Origin: Adiantum capillus-veneris
Taxonomy: Eukaryota > Streptophyta > Polypodiopsida > Polypodiales > Pteridaceae
Assembly (NCBI GenBank): GCA_014529385.2
Contig: CM043964.1
Coordinates: 8,257,497 to 8,321,496 of the forward strand
Direction of reading: 5' to 3'
Length of the DNA stretch: 64,000 nucleotides
In this document: positions 10,071 to 20,494 of the stretch, piece after piece
Layout: each line of letters opens with the position of its first letter
Position numbering within the stretch: position 1 is the first letter of the stretch
Notes under the pieces: model-generated
Databases searched by the model: none
Told to the model about the DNA's origin: nothing
What the model saw: only the letters and a program-made list of their open reading frames with translations
Translations under genes and position numbers: made by a program

Positions 10071-11105
10071 TTACCCTTGAGAAAAATAATAGGATGAGAT
10101 AGAAAGCTTATTATTATACTTAAATATGCATATGTACATTATAAGAAAGATAATTATGTATCTAAAAAAATTACAAGATAACTCTTGTAGGATGCGTTTC
10201 CAGTATGTACGTGTCACAACAGGACATCCACCCCCTCTAAACCTGCACATCCTCTGGCATGTGCCAACCTCATGGTAACTTGTGAAAGCAACTGTATCCC
10301 CTGTCATCCCATGACCTCCTCCAGGATCATATGGGTAACTCAAAAACTTGTATTGTACTAAGCATTGAGATTCTTCGCATATTTTAATTGCTCTCAGATC
10401 AGAAGGAATTGTTATATACATCTGTCTCCAAAACATCTGTAACAAAACTCCATTATGCGCAAAATCTTCATGACGTAGAGACATAAGTTCCTCATCCTCC
10501 TCTTCAAAAAACACTTCCAGGCTTCCTGTAATATACTTGAAAGATTTTTGAAACTGCACTTCAACCTTCTGACCAACCTGTAAATCCATATGTACCTCTT
10601 TCGCATAGAAGTCTGAATCTGCATCTTCATTCTCAAAAGAATCCTCTAGATAGACTTTCTCAACATCGAGCGAAACCTCAGAAATGTGCATGGTAAACCT
10701 CTCATCAATTCTCTCACCTTTTACCAAATACCTCTGCAGCTTTATAGCATAAAACTTTGCATACCTCTCAAATATGGTGTCTAATTCCCTTTCCAAATCA
10801 TCCTGGTAGGTATGCTCCCGGTCACTTGTAACCGACTGCTCAAAAATCTCCTTGGAGTTAGTCTCTGACACAATATCTTCACCCCTTCTTCCTTTTTGAC
10901 TCATCACTAAATTATCTTCAACTGAATCATGTCTCCACTCATCTAGGGAGAACCCTTCTTCATTACATGACTCTGGTGTCATCATAGAGCTAGCATCCTC
11001 TTCTTGCTTCAAGGAATCACCATGTATACCCTTCCTATCCATAGCAGATAGATGCTCACAAACCTGCTTGCAATTTATACCCTGTGACACAAGACCTAAA
11101 TCCAT
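10071..11105 (-). CDS. Pol-less element ORF, third in-frame segment, unknown
   Basis: 344 aa from the first Met (MDLGLVSQG). It is acidic, with a region including EDADSDFYAKEVHMDLQVG and a C-terminal Gly/Cys-rich patch (DPGGGHGMTG, CRFRGGGCPVV). The last ~50 codons lie inside the 3' LTR. It is in the same frame as the two ORFs upstream, separated from the second by one TAG and four codons. I recognise no enzyme domain. It may be a degenerate part of one long gag-like polyprotein. Confidence 0.5.
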   Translation of the reverse strand: MDLGLVSQGINCKQVCEHLSAMDRKGIHGDSLKQEEDASSMMTPESCNEEGFSLDEWRHDSVEDNLVMSQKGRRGEDIVSETNSKEIFEQSVTSDREHTYQDDLERELDTIFERYAKFYAIKLQRYLVKGERIDERFTMHISEVSLDVEKVYLEDSFENEDADSDFYAKEVHMDLQVGQKVEVQFQKSFKYITGSLEVFFEEEDEELMSLRHEDFAHNGVLLQMFWRQMYITIPSDLRAIKICEESQCLVQYKFLSYPYDPGGGHGMTGDTVAFTSYHEVGTCQRMCRFRGGGCPVVTRTYWKRILQELSCNFFRYIIIFLIMYICIFKYNNKLSISSYYFSQG

Positions 11106-11117
11106 TTTATGCCTCAG

Positions 11118-11813
11118 CTATTGTTTGCATACCTGCAGGCAACCCTGTATAGTAGGCACTTTATGGAAAGCATCTTTATTTGCATCTTCACACAGATAAG
11201 AAATATCACCCCAATCACAGACCATATCCCAAGAGGTTTCTTGCTCTTCTACTCTATCCTCTGATGTCACTTCAACCTGTATAGCATAACCAAACACTTC
11301 TCTATCTTTGATTTGTGAATCTTGAAGATTCATAGCTTCATCTGCAGAACCCCAATCCTCATGCAGAGAATCTACATCTGTCATTCCTTCCTCTACCATG
11401 GAATTGTGAAAGCTTGTTGCATCTAGCTCTAAATAAGGCACAATTTCATGAGTCATCTGCATCACATCTGCTACTCCATATATACAAGACATACATATTA
11501 CTCTGTCAATGCACTCCTCTTCTTCCACCTCGTCTAACAGAGGTACTTCACAATCCACAATGCTACTAGCAGAGCTATACTCACAAAGGAAGAGATTTTC
11601 AGTCACCCCCTCTAAATCAGCACTTTTGCAGCTAGGCATATCCATTTGGGTAGTACCACATGCATCAAACTCGCATAGGAAAGCATTGATAATGGCTTCC
11701 TCATCCTGGTATATGTCTTCAGTATAGGCATCCGGCTCTTCTAAACTTGGTAAAAGTTCCTGGATCTGCTCAAAAGTAGATTGTAGTACATCACTAATAT
11801 AGCCGTCTTCCAC
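11118..11813 (-). CDS. Pol-less element ORF, second in-frame segment, acidic unknown
   Basis: 231 codons following directly after a TAG with no frame change; its first codon is GTG (Val-Glu-Asp-Gly-Tyr) rather than ATG. Rich in Asp/Glu and Cys (EEEECIDRVICMSC). It ends at TAG in the context CAA TAG CTG. It has no recognised domain. It could be reached only by stop readthrough, or the TAG is a decay mutation of a Gln codon. Confidence 0.45.
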   Translation of the reverse strand: MEDGYISDVLQSTFEQIQELLPSLEEPDAYTEDIYQDEEAIINAFLCEFDACGTTQMDMPSCKSADLEGVTENLFLCEYSSASSIVDCEVPLLDEVEEEECIDRVICMSCIYGVADVMQMTHEIVPYLELDATSFHNSMVEEGMTDVDSLHEDWGSADEAMNLQDSQIKDREVFGYAIQVEVTSEDRVEEQETSWDMVCDWGDISYLCEDANKDAFHKVPTIQGCLQVCKQ

Positions 11814-12554
11814 CTATTTTCCCTTCACATCCTCTGTCAAAACCATAGCATCCTCATCCTTGTATATACACTCATGTGCATCTTCAAACGAATCAAAAGG
11901 AGCGTCCAAATCATCTATCATAGCCGACGAGTTTGCATCATCCTCTAAGTCGCTTTGAGCCATTTCAGGCGCTTCGATAGCATCATGAGAGTCATTATCT
12001 TGAGATACGAAGGTTACAAGACCCAAACGTGCATAAATAGCTTGCATTATGTCTGCTTCATCTGCATACAATAAATTTGCATCTTGCAAAAGATATGCAT
12101 CTATTACTGCTTCTAAATTGGCTTGTATGGATGTGTTGACACTTGCATGGCTTACAGGAGACACCAACTCTAGCTGGTCACATCCACTTCCACTCTGCTC
12201 CATCTCTTGGTCTTGATGTTCCAAGCATACCTGTGTTATAGCTGTAGAAAACTCACCCCAGTTGCTTGCATATACACTTGCATAGTCTTGAACTTGGTGC
12301 TTGAAATCATCACTCACAAGTTCAACAAATGCTGCAATCATCCGAGCTTCTGGAATTTCTTGAAGCCTCATCTCTGTCACATAGCACTCAAGATATCCTT
12401 CTGGATCATAGCCTTCGAATATATTAAGCTCATTATATACGGATTGCATAGCGATTTCAATCGCTTTTTGAATTCGATCTTCTTCTACAAGCCATTTGCA
12501 TCTGTCTTCACGCTCTTTCATTTCAACATATAACTGCTCCACTTTGCTAACCAT
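11814..12554 (-). CDS. Gag-like ORF of the pol-less element
   Basis: 246 aa, first ORF after the LTR and primer site. Residues about 48-85 (FEGYDPEGYLECYVTEMRLQ, then ARMIAAFVELV) align in pattern with the gag start at the right window edge (LNGKDVTKYLREYVKEMELH, then IIQSFELVV at 63759 onward), and the upstream LTRs are of the same family. The C-terminal half is acidic. It ends in TAG, after which the same frame stays open for another 231 codons. No zinc knuckle is seen. The gag call rests on position and this similarity. Confidence 0.55.
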   Translation of the reverse strand: MVSKVEQLYVEMKEREDRCKWLVEEDRIQKAIEIAMQSVYNELNIFEGYDPEGYLECYVTEMRLQEIPEARMIAAFVELVSDDFKHQVQDYASVYASNWGEFSTAITQVCLEHQDQEMEQSGSGCDQLELVSPVSHASVNTSIQANLEAVIDAYLLQDANLLYADEADIMQAIYARLGLVTFVSQDNDSHDAIEAPEMAQSDLEDDANSSAMIDDLDAPFDSFEDAHECIYKDEDAMVLTEDVKGK

Positions 12555-12576
12555 CTTTATGTACTCTCACCTCGGC

Positions 12577-12603
12577 TTGTTCGCGTCGGGTTCACCAAAA
12601 ATA
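12577..12603 (-). promoter_or_regulatory. Primer-binding site region of the pol-less element
   Basis: Immediately inside the 5' LTR the minus strand reads TATTTT then TGGTGAACCCGACGCG. The same string follows the LTR end at 63599. The TGG start suits pairing with a tRNA 3' CCA; the tRNA is not identified. Confidence 0.55.
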
Positions 12604-13012
12604 TGTCAAGAAATTTGCGGTCTTGCCAGGAAAGCACCGGGCTTATGGCTGTGAGAGTTTGTGAGAGAACTCAACAAAAACTATATGAAGGAGTTAAACC
12701 ATAGATGCCATGAAGACTAGGGTTTGGAAAGAAGTGCAATCAAAGAAGACTCACTCTTTCTCTCTTGCACTCACACACACAAAGAAAGAACGCAAAAGAG
12801 AATGTCAAAACAATACGAAGATGAAAACATCAAGGCTATGGTCATATCGTATCATGGGTAATATGAAAGGGTTAATGGATGAGTTAATAGCATTCAACAT
12901 GGCTGACCAAATAGGCTACGAATTGTTCTTTGGAATTGTAGTTTTGTGCTTACCATAATATATATATTTTGTCTAGTGATTGGGATTAATTGTGTGTACA
13001 AATCCTCTTGGT

Positions 13013-13231
13013 TCATAGCAAGATAACTACGCTTACATCAAAAGAAAAATTATAGTCTATGAGAGGTAGTATGATGGGATCCGGTGATAGAAGTATTTCA
13101 TTGAGCCTTTCAGGGCCGAAGAGAAACACTATACGTTGTTGAAAGTGTATTTTACGGCTAATCCATACGTTAATTCTAATAGATCGTACAGAGTGAAAGA
13201 AATAGAAATGCTCATCATGTGGGTTATTCAT
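13013..13231 (-). CDS. Small LTR-encoded ORF A (72 aa), second copy
   Basis: Same frame and length as 8779-8561, with a few amino-acid differences (for example HDEHFYFF). The overlapping ORF B is also broken here. Function unknown. Confidence 0.4.
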   Translation of the reverse strand: MNNPHDEHFYFFHSVRSIRINVWISRKIHFQQRIVFLFGPERLNEILLSPDPIILPLIDYNFSFDVSVVILL

Positions 13232-13418
13232 CTAGGATAGTATGTGAGAAATGTAGATATGAGAGAAGTGAAGAGATGAGAAGTTTCCCTCCCAAGCCCT
13301 ATTCTTGCCCGTAGGCAATAAGGATACTGTGGGGAGAGATGTACCTGTAGCAAAGAGAACCTAGAGAGGATGAATTACTAAGAGTGAGGGAGATAGGTTT
13401 GGTTAAGGAGATGCGATT

Positions 13419-13421
<3 letters not shown>

Positions 13422-13490
<69 letters not shown>
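13422..13490. repeat. (AT)n microsatellite in LTR
   Basis: AT run at the position equivalent to 8971-9054. Confidence 0.95.
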
Positions 13491-13494
<4 letters not shown>

Positions 13495-14663
13495 GATTAG
13501 AAATGAAAATGAAAACAACAAGAAATCAAGAAAGAATCAATGTAGAACACATCTTACTTGAAACCCTTCGGCACCATTATTGATGGGAGAGAGAAGAAGA
13601 GTGGATAATTCCACTTTGATTGATACACCAAGTACAACACCTTCTTTGATTAGAGTTGATCTTCCAAGGATAGCGTACAAGAATGGCTAGTCTTCCTCTA
13701 TGAGAAAGTGTAGGCTTGGGCTTATGTTAATGGAGCTAAGTACAATTAGGCATTACTACTCACTCCCTCAAGAATTCCTCTCATCAATGGCTTGAATGCT
13801 TGTGTTACTTACAAGGAAGAAGAGGTCCCCTTTTATAGGTGAAGGGAACCCCCAAGGGTTTACACAAGAAGAGAGGAGCCAGTGTGAACAGAAATTGGAA
13901 AAGTTGGAAATGAGCTGCCCCTGCATGATGTAGGCAGACTGGGGTCCGGTATTTTGATCATATCTCCTCAACCGTGGCTCCAAATAAAAAAGTAAAAATA
14001 TGGGCAAAAACGTCAGATCATTAGCTACGATTTTCATTTTAAAATTGTTTTCCAATTTGGATTGGAACCTTGTGTAAAAAATTCCATCAAAATAGGGTTT
14101 ATTTATGGCAGCAAAAGTCTTCATGTGGTCTCCTTAGCCTAAACTTTCATTTAATTCCAAAGGACACCTCATGCCATATGAAAGCATGACATTGCTCCTT
14201 GACAAAGTTTTGTAATCATGCTTGCAATAATGCATTAAAATAAGTGTATCTTTTAAATCATGCCACCTAGTTTCCCGCTAGGATTTGATTCTCTCCTAGT
14301 AGCTATTTAAAAAGAAATATAAGAAAAGTATAAAAAATACGTAGAATATATATATATTGGAGTTTACCCTAGATATAGGATCTAGCTAGGGTGTGAGATG
14401 ATAATTAAATAGTAGAAATAAAGAATCAATGCTTTTTGCCCCAAGTTAAAGAGGCGGAGCTATTGAGATTTTCCCATAGTATTTTCTGATGGTAAAGTAA
14501 GGATAGGTTACCCTTGAGAAAAATAATAGGATGAGATAGAAAGCTTATTATTATACTTAAATATGCATATGTACATTATAAGAAAGATAATTATGTATCT
14601 AAAAAAATTACAAGATAACTCTTGTAGGATGCGTTCCCACTATGTACGTGTCACAACACGACA

Positions 14664-15187
14664 CCGTAGGATGTCTCCTGGCTTAAATTTTATTTTTTTC
14701 CTAATAGAAATGCTCATGATGCTCTATAGCTCTATCAGAAATACTCACATGAATTTTTGGACTTCACTCAGCTTTCAAACACACTTTTGCGTCTTTTACA
14801 ACCTTGTGATGAATCTAACAAGCAAGTATACATGCATGAAGTGCTCTAGATCCTAAATCATGATGTCCTACTCACTCTACTCCTACTCATCATGTGAAAT
14901 GGTGATAATGGTGTTTCGGTTGCTTCCTGGCCTCTCCAGACTCTCAAGCTCTCCTTTCACCACTTCTACCACTCCAACTCCTACTCTCTACACCACAACT
15001 CAACTAAAAACTACGTAAGTCTACCTAAGTCGAAGGATCTAGGCCAGACACACGCTCCCTAGACTCCCTCTAAGACCTAGAGAGTCCTCCACCCTCTGAT
15101 CCTATCTAAATGTAAAATGAGACTCTTGGAAAGCCAAAGAATCCCTATCCTCAAGGACTAGTCTCGGTCACCTACCTAGGGTTTTCG
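14664..15187 (-). other. Outer part of the gypsy leader
   Basis: It starts with the second half of the split palindrome (CGTAGGATGTCT at 14665-14676) and runs to the primer-binding site. No ORF of note. Confidence 0.6.
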
Positions 15188-16018
15188 TCCCCGGCAGCGG
15201 CGCCAATGTTGGACGGATACGCCGCGACGGACTCTCGACTAATTCCTATAGAGGTCTCTACCCAATGTCTAAGCTACATCCTTCAGGAGTGCATAAGAGG
15301 AAACTTCCTACAACTCTTTCTAGAGTCGAATACCCATCAAACAATCTTGAAACGCCACAGAACTTGAAGGAGACCCTACTAACACCAATAGGTCGCTCTC
15401 CCTAAGGTCTATGAACCGCAACCCCAACCCAAAACACCCGGTGCAAAATCGCGTAGGATGTCTAGGAGAAATTTTCAGGTTGTCGTTTTCGAAACTAAAG
15501 TGTCTAATGTGTAGCTTTACTCAATGCGAACGTGTGGATATGCTGCAATGCAAAAACGGACAATGTATGCTCACCGAATCACCAGATGAAGCTCGTAGAT
15601 GAAACTCGCAAAACCGGACCGGACGCGCGCAATGTAGGTATTGGCGCGTAGCTCTCATCGGGGGCAACACTCTACACTTCTCCGCACTCAATTTCGACCA
15701 CCGATATGTGCATAGCGTCAAGATGAAGCTCTCACTCTCTCTCGTACACAGTACGCTCACGCACAGACTTCAAACTTTTTAAAATGACAAAGGTTTTTTC
15801 AATAAGGTCAAAAAGTGGTATAAATACCTTACAATCTCAAACCCTAATGTTCCAATTTAACCATCTACTCAATCTAAATGTCAAAACTGCGATACAATCT
15901 GTAAACTTCTGTAAGCCTCGATATTTACAAAGGTGAAATGTCGGGTTTTCTCAATAAATGAATAATTACAAAAAATAATAATCCGCCGAGCAGTCATTTT
16001 CCGTAGGGTGTGTCCAAC
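15188..16018 (-). repeat. Gypsy 5' LTR and tRNA-Asp-type primer site
   Basis: The plus strand reads TGTTGGAC from 15207 and GTCCAAC at about 16012-16018, the inverted ends expected of an LTR of about 810 bp. Next to it, on the minus strand, lies TGGCGCCGCTGCCGGGGA (15188-15205). The LTR holds one more half-palindrome (CGCGTAGGATGTCT near 15450). The partner LTR is not in the window, so the outer boundary is provisional. Confidence 0.65.
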
Positions 16019-16039
16019 TTCTAACAGAAGAGTAAGAGA

Positions 16040-17372
16040 TATAAGAGGCGGCAATATCGAGAAAATGTGTATGCTAGAATAAATGAAAATAAATCTACCG
16101 TAGAATGGCTTAAATGTAAAGGGGCATGGGATGCTCATCGGAAGTTGGTAGATAATGGGATTAATATCTTCAAAGTGTTATGTGGTGTATTCCACAACCC
16201 ATTGACATCACATACAAAGAAGCTAAAGTTGAGCCGTATCGTGAGGAGACGATAAAATTGAGAGCTAGCTCAACAACAAAAGGAAGCGGAAGAGAAATCA
16301 AAGTCCATAGAGCAACAAGACCCCATAGACTTACACCCTGCACCTGATCATTTCAAACCCTATACCATTGAGGAACGTAAGGTTGTGTATACAAAGGCCC
16401 AAAGAACACCTATCAATGGAAGAAATGGAGTCTATGATGGTCCACTGATAGTTAAGGAAATAGAATTAGCAGACCTAGGTGAGGAGTCCAAACCTATTTT
16501 CATTGCCCAAGATCTGTCAGAGACTGAGGAGTATGTACTTAAAGAACTTCTCAAGGAATTCAAGGATATATTTGCTTGGACATATCATGATATGAAAGAT
16601 TCTGCGGTGTAACACACAATTCCTATGAATAGCATGGCTAAACCAGTCTAGCAACAACCCTACCCAATGAATCCTAAGTATGCAAATATTGTTCAAGAAG
16701 ATATTGAAAATCTTGTCAAATGTGGATTCACACATCCTATTGAGCACTGGGTGTCTCTAATAGTTATTGTGTCAAAAGAGAATGGGAAACTCTGAGTGTT
16801 CTTGGATCTCAAGAAGTTCAATGTCGCCACTAGGAGATATCATTACCCCTTGTCATATTCGGAACATGTGCTTTCAAGAGTTGCAGGAGAGAAGGAAGCT
16901 TATATCTTTTCAGATGGGTACTCTGGATACAATCAAATTACAATTGCACTAGAGGACCAATCTAAAACTGCTTTTATAACTAAATTTGGAGTGTTTGTAT
17001 TTTGTGTTATGGCATTTGGCTTAACCAATGCCCCTACTATCTTCCAAAGATTAATAAACACTGCTTTTATAGAATATTTGAGGGAGTTTTGCGAAGCTTT
17101 CTTAGATGACCTTTGTGTTTATTCCTCTTGGAAATAATATCTATCATGTTTATGAAAAGTGTTTGAAAAGTTCAGATTGTATCACATCTCCTTAAACCCT
17201 TTCAAATGTCAATTTTGGATTAACATGGAGTCATTTTAGGGCATATAGTGTCCAAAAATGGGATTTCCATAGATGAGAGAAAAATTAAAGCCATTTCTAA
17301 TTTTCCACTACCTACAAACTATAAAGGGGTTCAAAGGTTCATGGGCCATGTTGGTTATTATAGGCCATGTTG
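16040..17372 (+). pseudogene. Ty3/gypsy polyprotein fragment with reverse transcriptase (copy A)
   Basis: The reading frame shows the run-up to and core of gypsy reverse transcriptase: EFKDIFAWTYHDM, FLDLKKFNVATRRYHYPL, YIFSDGYSGYNQI, FCVMAFGLTNAPTIFQRLI, and FLDD (about 17102-17113) in place of the YxDD catalytic box, then NPFKCQFW and VQRFMGHVGYYR. Several TAA, TAG and TGA stops interrupt it, and sequence similarity stops at about 17372, before RNase H and integrase. The same segment, inverted, lies at 58390-59110. There part of the RT run-up is deleted but RNase H and integrase survive. Inactive. Confidence 0.85.
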
Positions 17373-19189
17373 GTCATAGAACAATACACACCTTCCAGAG
17401 CTAGTTTAGGTACCCAATCAAGAATGAATTGTTTTGCTCAGCTCAATTATAGAAAAAAAAATGAAGCTTTTTGCTCTTCATGTAGCTTATATACGGAAAT
17501 ACAAGCTTCGACACAAACTCCACCTACCACTGTAAATATCCATACAAACAAGAAAGAATTTGTACCTCTCGTTGTAACTTCACCACCTACAACAACATTG
17601 CAAATAAAATCATGGGAGAGTACCTTAGCACCCTTGCAACTAGATGAAATGCCTAGGGTGGTCAAAAGCTTTTGGTCAAATTCTTCACCCGTAACAACTT
17701 GGAACAATTGGTTTCAAAAGGTGACGACATCGTTCCAAAAGGTATGATCTATCCAAGGAAGGAGGGAGTGTTTGCTGACAATAATCATCCACTTGCTTCC
17801 CTCTTAACCTTCCTCCCTGACTCTCAATCTCGCAATATTAGGAAATGTATATATATAGCCGAATACTCAAGAAAAAAAAAAGAGCAAGAGTCACTAAACA
17901 AAAAGCTGGAAACCTATAAGTTCTAGTATATGACCCAAAATCAAAAACACATTATGCACAAAGACACGAACTTTTAACATGACCCTTATAATATTTGCAC
18001 TCTAACCATCATTGATCGGTGTGTACAAATATGAATAGTACGTTAGAGTCATCCACTCCTACCTTGGGTGAGAGGTATCCTCTTCACTTTTCATAAAGTC
18101 TACCCTGTGCTTTCTTGTGGATGGGATTTCGTAGATACGCTAGTGTGTGAGAAAACTTTTGAAGAACTAGAATGGTTGATACGTCTCTTGACCACGATTG
18201 ATCCCTACTAAGTAGAGAGCGTCTCTCTGATTGCATAAGCTTACCCATTTGACCAAGATTACTATAGACATCTAGTGACGTTCTTAGTGAACATTTGTGC
18301 CTCTAATGATGAGGAAGAGTTACATGATTATACAAATGGCATGTATAATCTCATGGATAATGAATTTGTTTTGCTCGACGATGATGAGGATAGGGGTTTA
18401 GACCTAGAGCTACCCATTCATCTATTCAATATCCACTTCCCTTGACTCTCTAGGCGGGTGCAAATAATTAGGTTAGGACTCCTTATGTTGTTTGATTGTA
18501 TTCAATAAAGGTTGGTACCTCTTCCCACTGATGTGCCTCCTAGAGGTATTACTTGTGTTTTCTAATGTGTACAAGAATGCATTGCCATAGTTAGGATTTT
18601 GAACTTCATGGAATCTTTCTCTCGTTCACTCTTTGAATTGAGCGCGATCATAAACACGAACAAGTGTTTCTTGTCCATTAGCATTGCCCCTTGTTTTTAA
18701 GCATCCATGTTTGTCTGCTTTAACTGTGATTGGTAGCATAATATTTAGTACCTTTGCTTAGTATTAAACATTAGATTCAATATAATTTTTTCTCATATTT
18801 CCTTGTCTAGGTTTGAGAATCAAGCAGTCTGACTAAGCTAGTTTGACTAAGTTAAACGTTAGCGATCTTCTCTTAGTACCATGGGGAATGCCTTCCTAAT
18901 AATCAATGGTTACTTTGGGTTCTTGATCCAATTTAGGTAGCATTTTGTGCAATGTTCAACTGCTTTCTAGTGGGCTTAGTCCCTATTGACTTTTAGTTTA
19001 ACTATTATAAAGGGAGTTTACTAGTATGATGAGCTTGGGAAGGGTAACAGTGTCATATCACCCCCCAAAGTTACAAAATTGAAATGCTAAAAACATACAA
19101 ACAAAAAATTCAAAAGTGTCACAATGTAAAATCTTAAGCTAGAAGAGAAATCCCAGCTTGATTTGGTACTTCACTCATTTGTATTGCCT
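17373..19189 (+). other. Unrecognised decayed sequence with a broken ORF
   Basis: It lies between the gypsy fragment and the duplicated block. At about 18100-18450 the plus strand has a fairly open, acidic frame (SCGWDFVDTLVCEKTFEELE, DYTNGMYNLMDNEFVLL) broken by stops. I recognise no family. It may be a post-pol part of the gypsy element. Confidence 0.35.
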
Positions 19190-19432
19190 ATGGTACTAGA
19201 GCCCTAGGGGTTCCTAGTGTGGGCGCTTTTCCTTGAAAAGCAAAAAGCCCAAGGCATACAAAATAAGCACACACATCAAAATTGAATCAATGTGAAAACA
19301 CTTTGGGGGGTCAAACAAAGGAAATAATTCCGATGATGATTTTTCAAAAGCAATTTCTTTTATTGTAGCTTAACTACAAGGTCTTCTAGGTATAATCTCT
19401 AGTCAGTCCTCAAACATGAAATACTTTGCTCT
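19190..19432. repeat. Inverted duplication, copy A, part 1 (left of CACTA-2)
   Basis: Matches the reverse complement of 55500-55735, including the distinctive GGTACTAGAGCCCTAGGGG and AAATACTTTGCTCT blocks. It is continuous with 37086-38836 once CACTA-2 is removed. Confidence 0.85.
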
Positions 19433-19516
19433 CACTACAAGAGGCTATTCATATAAGCGACGGTCACACAACGACGCTCAAAAAAAAAAATTGCGACGCT
19501 CATAGCGACGCCGGAT
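19433..19516 (+). repeat. Left terminal inverted repeat and subterminal repeats of CACTA-2
   Basis: CACTACAAGAG is followed by AGCGACGG, ACGACGCTC, GCGACGCTC and ATAGCGACGCC. These match the GTCGCTAT motif cluster at the right end. Confidence 0.85.
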
Positions 19517-19599
19517 GGGCTAAAAAAATAACAGAGAGCGCCCAAAAACTCAGATCTCAGATCTGAGTTTTTCGGCGCCCTCAAGCAAGGAGCAGGTAA

Positions 19600-19601
19600 C
19601 G

Positions 19602-19644
<43 letters not shown>

Positions 19645-19747
19645 CTCCACACACACACACACACACACACACGAGGATAGGAAGGAGAGCTAGGTATGCT
19701 CCTTCCCTCTCCTCACTCTCATGTTCCCTTCCCCTCTTTCTCTCTCC

Positions 19748-19783
<36 letters not shown>

Positions 19784-19790
19784 TAGTGTT

Positions 19791-19842
<52 letters not shown>

Positions 19843-19913
19843 AGAGTACAAACATAAACAAAAACGCACACACACATACATAAACAAAGAATGCACACAC
19901 ACATTGAGAGAGG

Positions 19914-19961
<48 letters not shown>

Positions 19962-20110
19962 ATGCATAAACAAAAAACGCACACATTGAGAGAGGAAAAG
20001 AGAGAGAGAACATGCATAAACAAAAAACGCACACATTGAGAGAGGAAAAGAGAGAGAAAACATGCATAAACAAAAAAACGCACACACATTGAGAGAGAAA
20101 GAGAGAGAAA
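19600..20110. repeat. Compound CT/AC/GA microsatellites
   Basis: Successive runs: CT about 19602-19640, AC about 19648-19671, CT 19735-19769, AC 19769-19783, GA 19794-19845 and GA 19915-19960. Then come three near copies of a unit with GAGAGAGGAAAAGAGAGAG and CATGCATAAACAAAAAACGC (about 19960-20110). Long frames across this region are artefacts. Confidence 0.9.
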
Positions 20111-20305
20111 CTAATTTAACGTCGTAGGAAACTAATTAAAATTAAAAGACCTAAAGATCTAGCCGACGAAGAGTTGAACTCAAGACCTATTATTCAAGAG
20201 GGAAATGGAATAACCAATCTATCATACTTGGCATGGGTGATAGAAAGGTTATACCATTTATCTCTTTTTATTGGCACACACATCCACACACGCGCACACA
20301 CACAA

Positions 20306-20494
20306 GAAGAAGAGAGTTATAATGTCGTAGGAAACTATCCTAAAAGACGTTAAAGATTAGGTTAGATGTAGACTTACGTTAAATTAGATTTAGGTTTATT
20401 TAAGTTAAATTAGATTAGATTTAGGTTTATTTTTAATTAGATTTACGTTTATTTACGCTAGATTTAGATTTACGTTATATTAAATTAGATTTAG
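20306..20494 (+). repeat. Left flank of captured gene: direct repeat plus TTTAGGTTTA-type repeats
   Basis: AGAAGAAGAGAGTT, GTCGTAGGAAACTATCC and AAAAGACGTTAAAGATTAGG recur in the same order at about 21025-21125. They are followed by short TTAGATTTAGGTTTATTT repeats on both sides of the captured gene fragment. Confidence 0.8.

Larger units (their letters stand above)
8152..10226 (-). repeat. 3' LTR of the pol-less element
   Basis: 2075 bp, directly repeated at 12604-14663 and, in inverted orientation and interrupted, at 60271-63599. It contains a minus-strand TATA box, an AT microsatellite, one intact small ORF (8779-8561) and a broken second one. Confidence 0.9.
8152..14663 (-). mobile_element. 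Complete pol-less (LARD-like) LTR retrotransposon with 2-kb LTRs
   Basis: Two direct repeats (8152-10226 and 12604-14663) with TGTC...GACA termini flank a 2.4-kb internal region. Read on the minus strand, the 5' LTR (right) is followed by a primer-site-like TGGTGAACCCGACGCG, three in-frame ORFs, a polypurine tract (GAGGGGGTGGA, just right of 10226) and the 3' LTR. No protease, reverse transcriptase, RNase H or integrase is present, so mobilisation would need a partner. The left flank CGCGT and right flank CCGTA are an imperfect target duplication at the centre of a palindrome in the host gypsy leader. The LTRs look very similar by eye, apart from AT-repeat length and scattered substitutions. 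Confidence 0.85.
12604..14663 (-). repeat. 5' LTR of the pol-less element
   Basis: 2060 bp, starting TGTCAAG and ending CACGACA on the plus strand. Direct repeat of 8152-10226. TATA box on the minus strand at 13831-13837. Confidence 0.9.
5340..16018 (-). mobile_element. Ty3/gypsy LTR retrotransposon, 5' part (LTR, leader, gag), split by a nested element
   Basis: Read on the minus strand: an LTR (15207-16018), a primer site TGGCGCCGCTGCCGGGGA at 15188-15205, a leader (15187-14664 continuing 8151-6738), then gag (6737-5390). The primer site resembles the tRNA-Asp type used by Athila/Tat gypsy elements. Pol and the 3' LTR are absent; the element is cut off at about 5340. A complete pol-less LTR element (8152-14663) sits in the leader. 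Confidence 0.75.

Noticed and set aside
20160-20255. tRNA- or SINE-like string with GAGTTGAACTC
   Set aside because: A B-box-like match exists, but no A box, cloverleaf or A-rich tail could be found.
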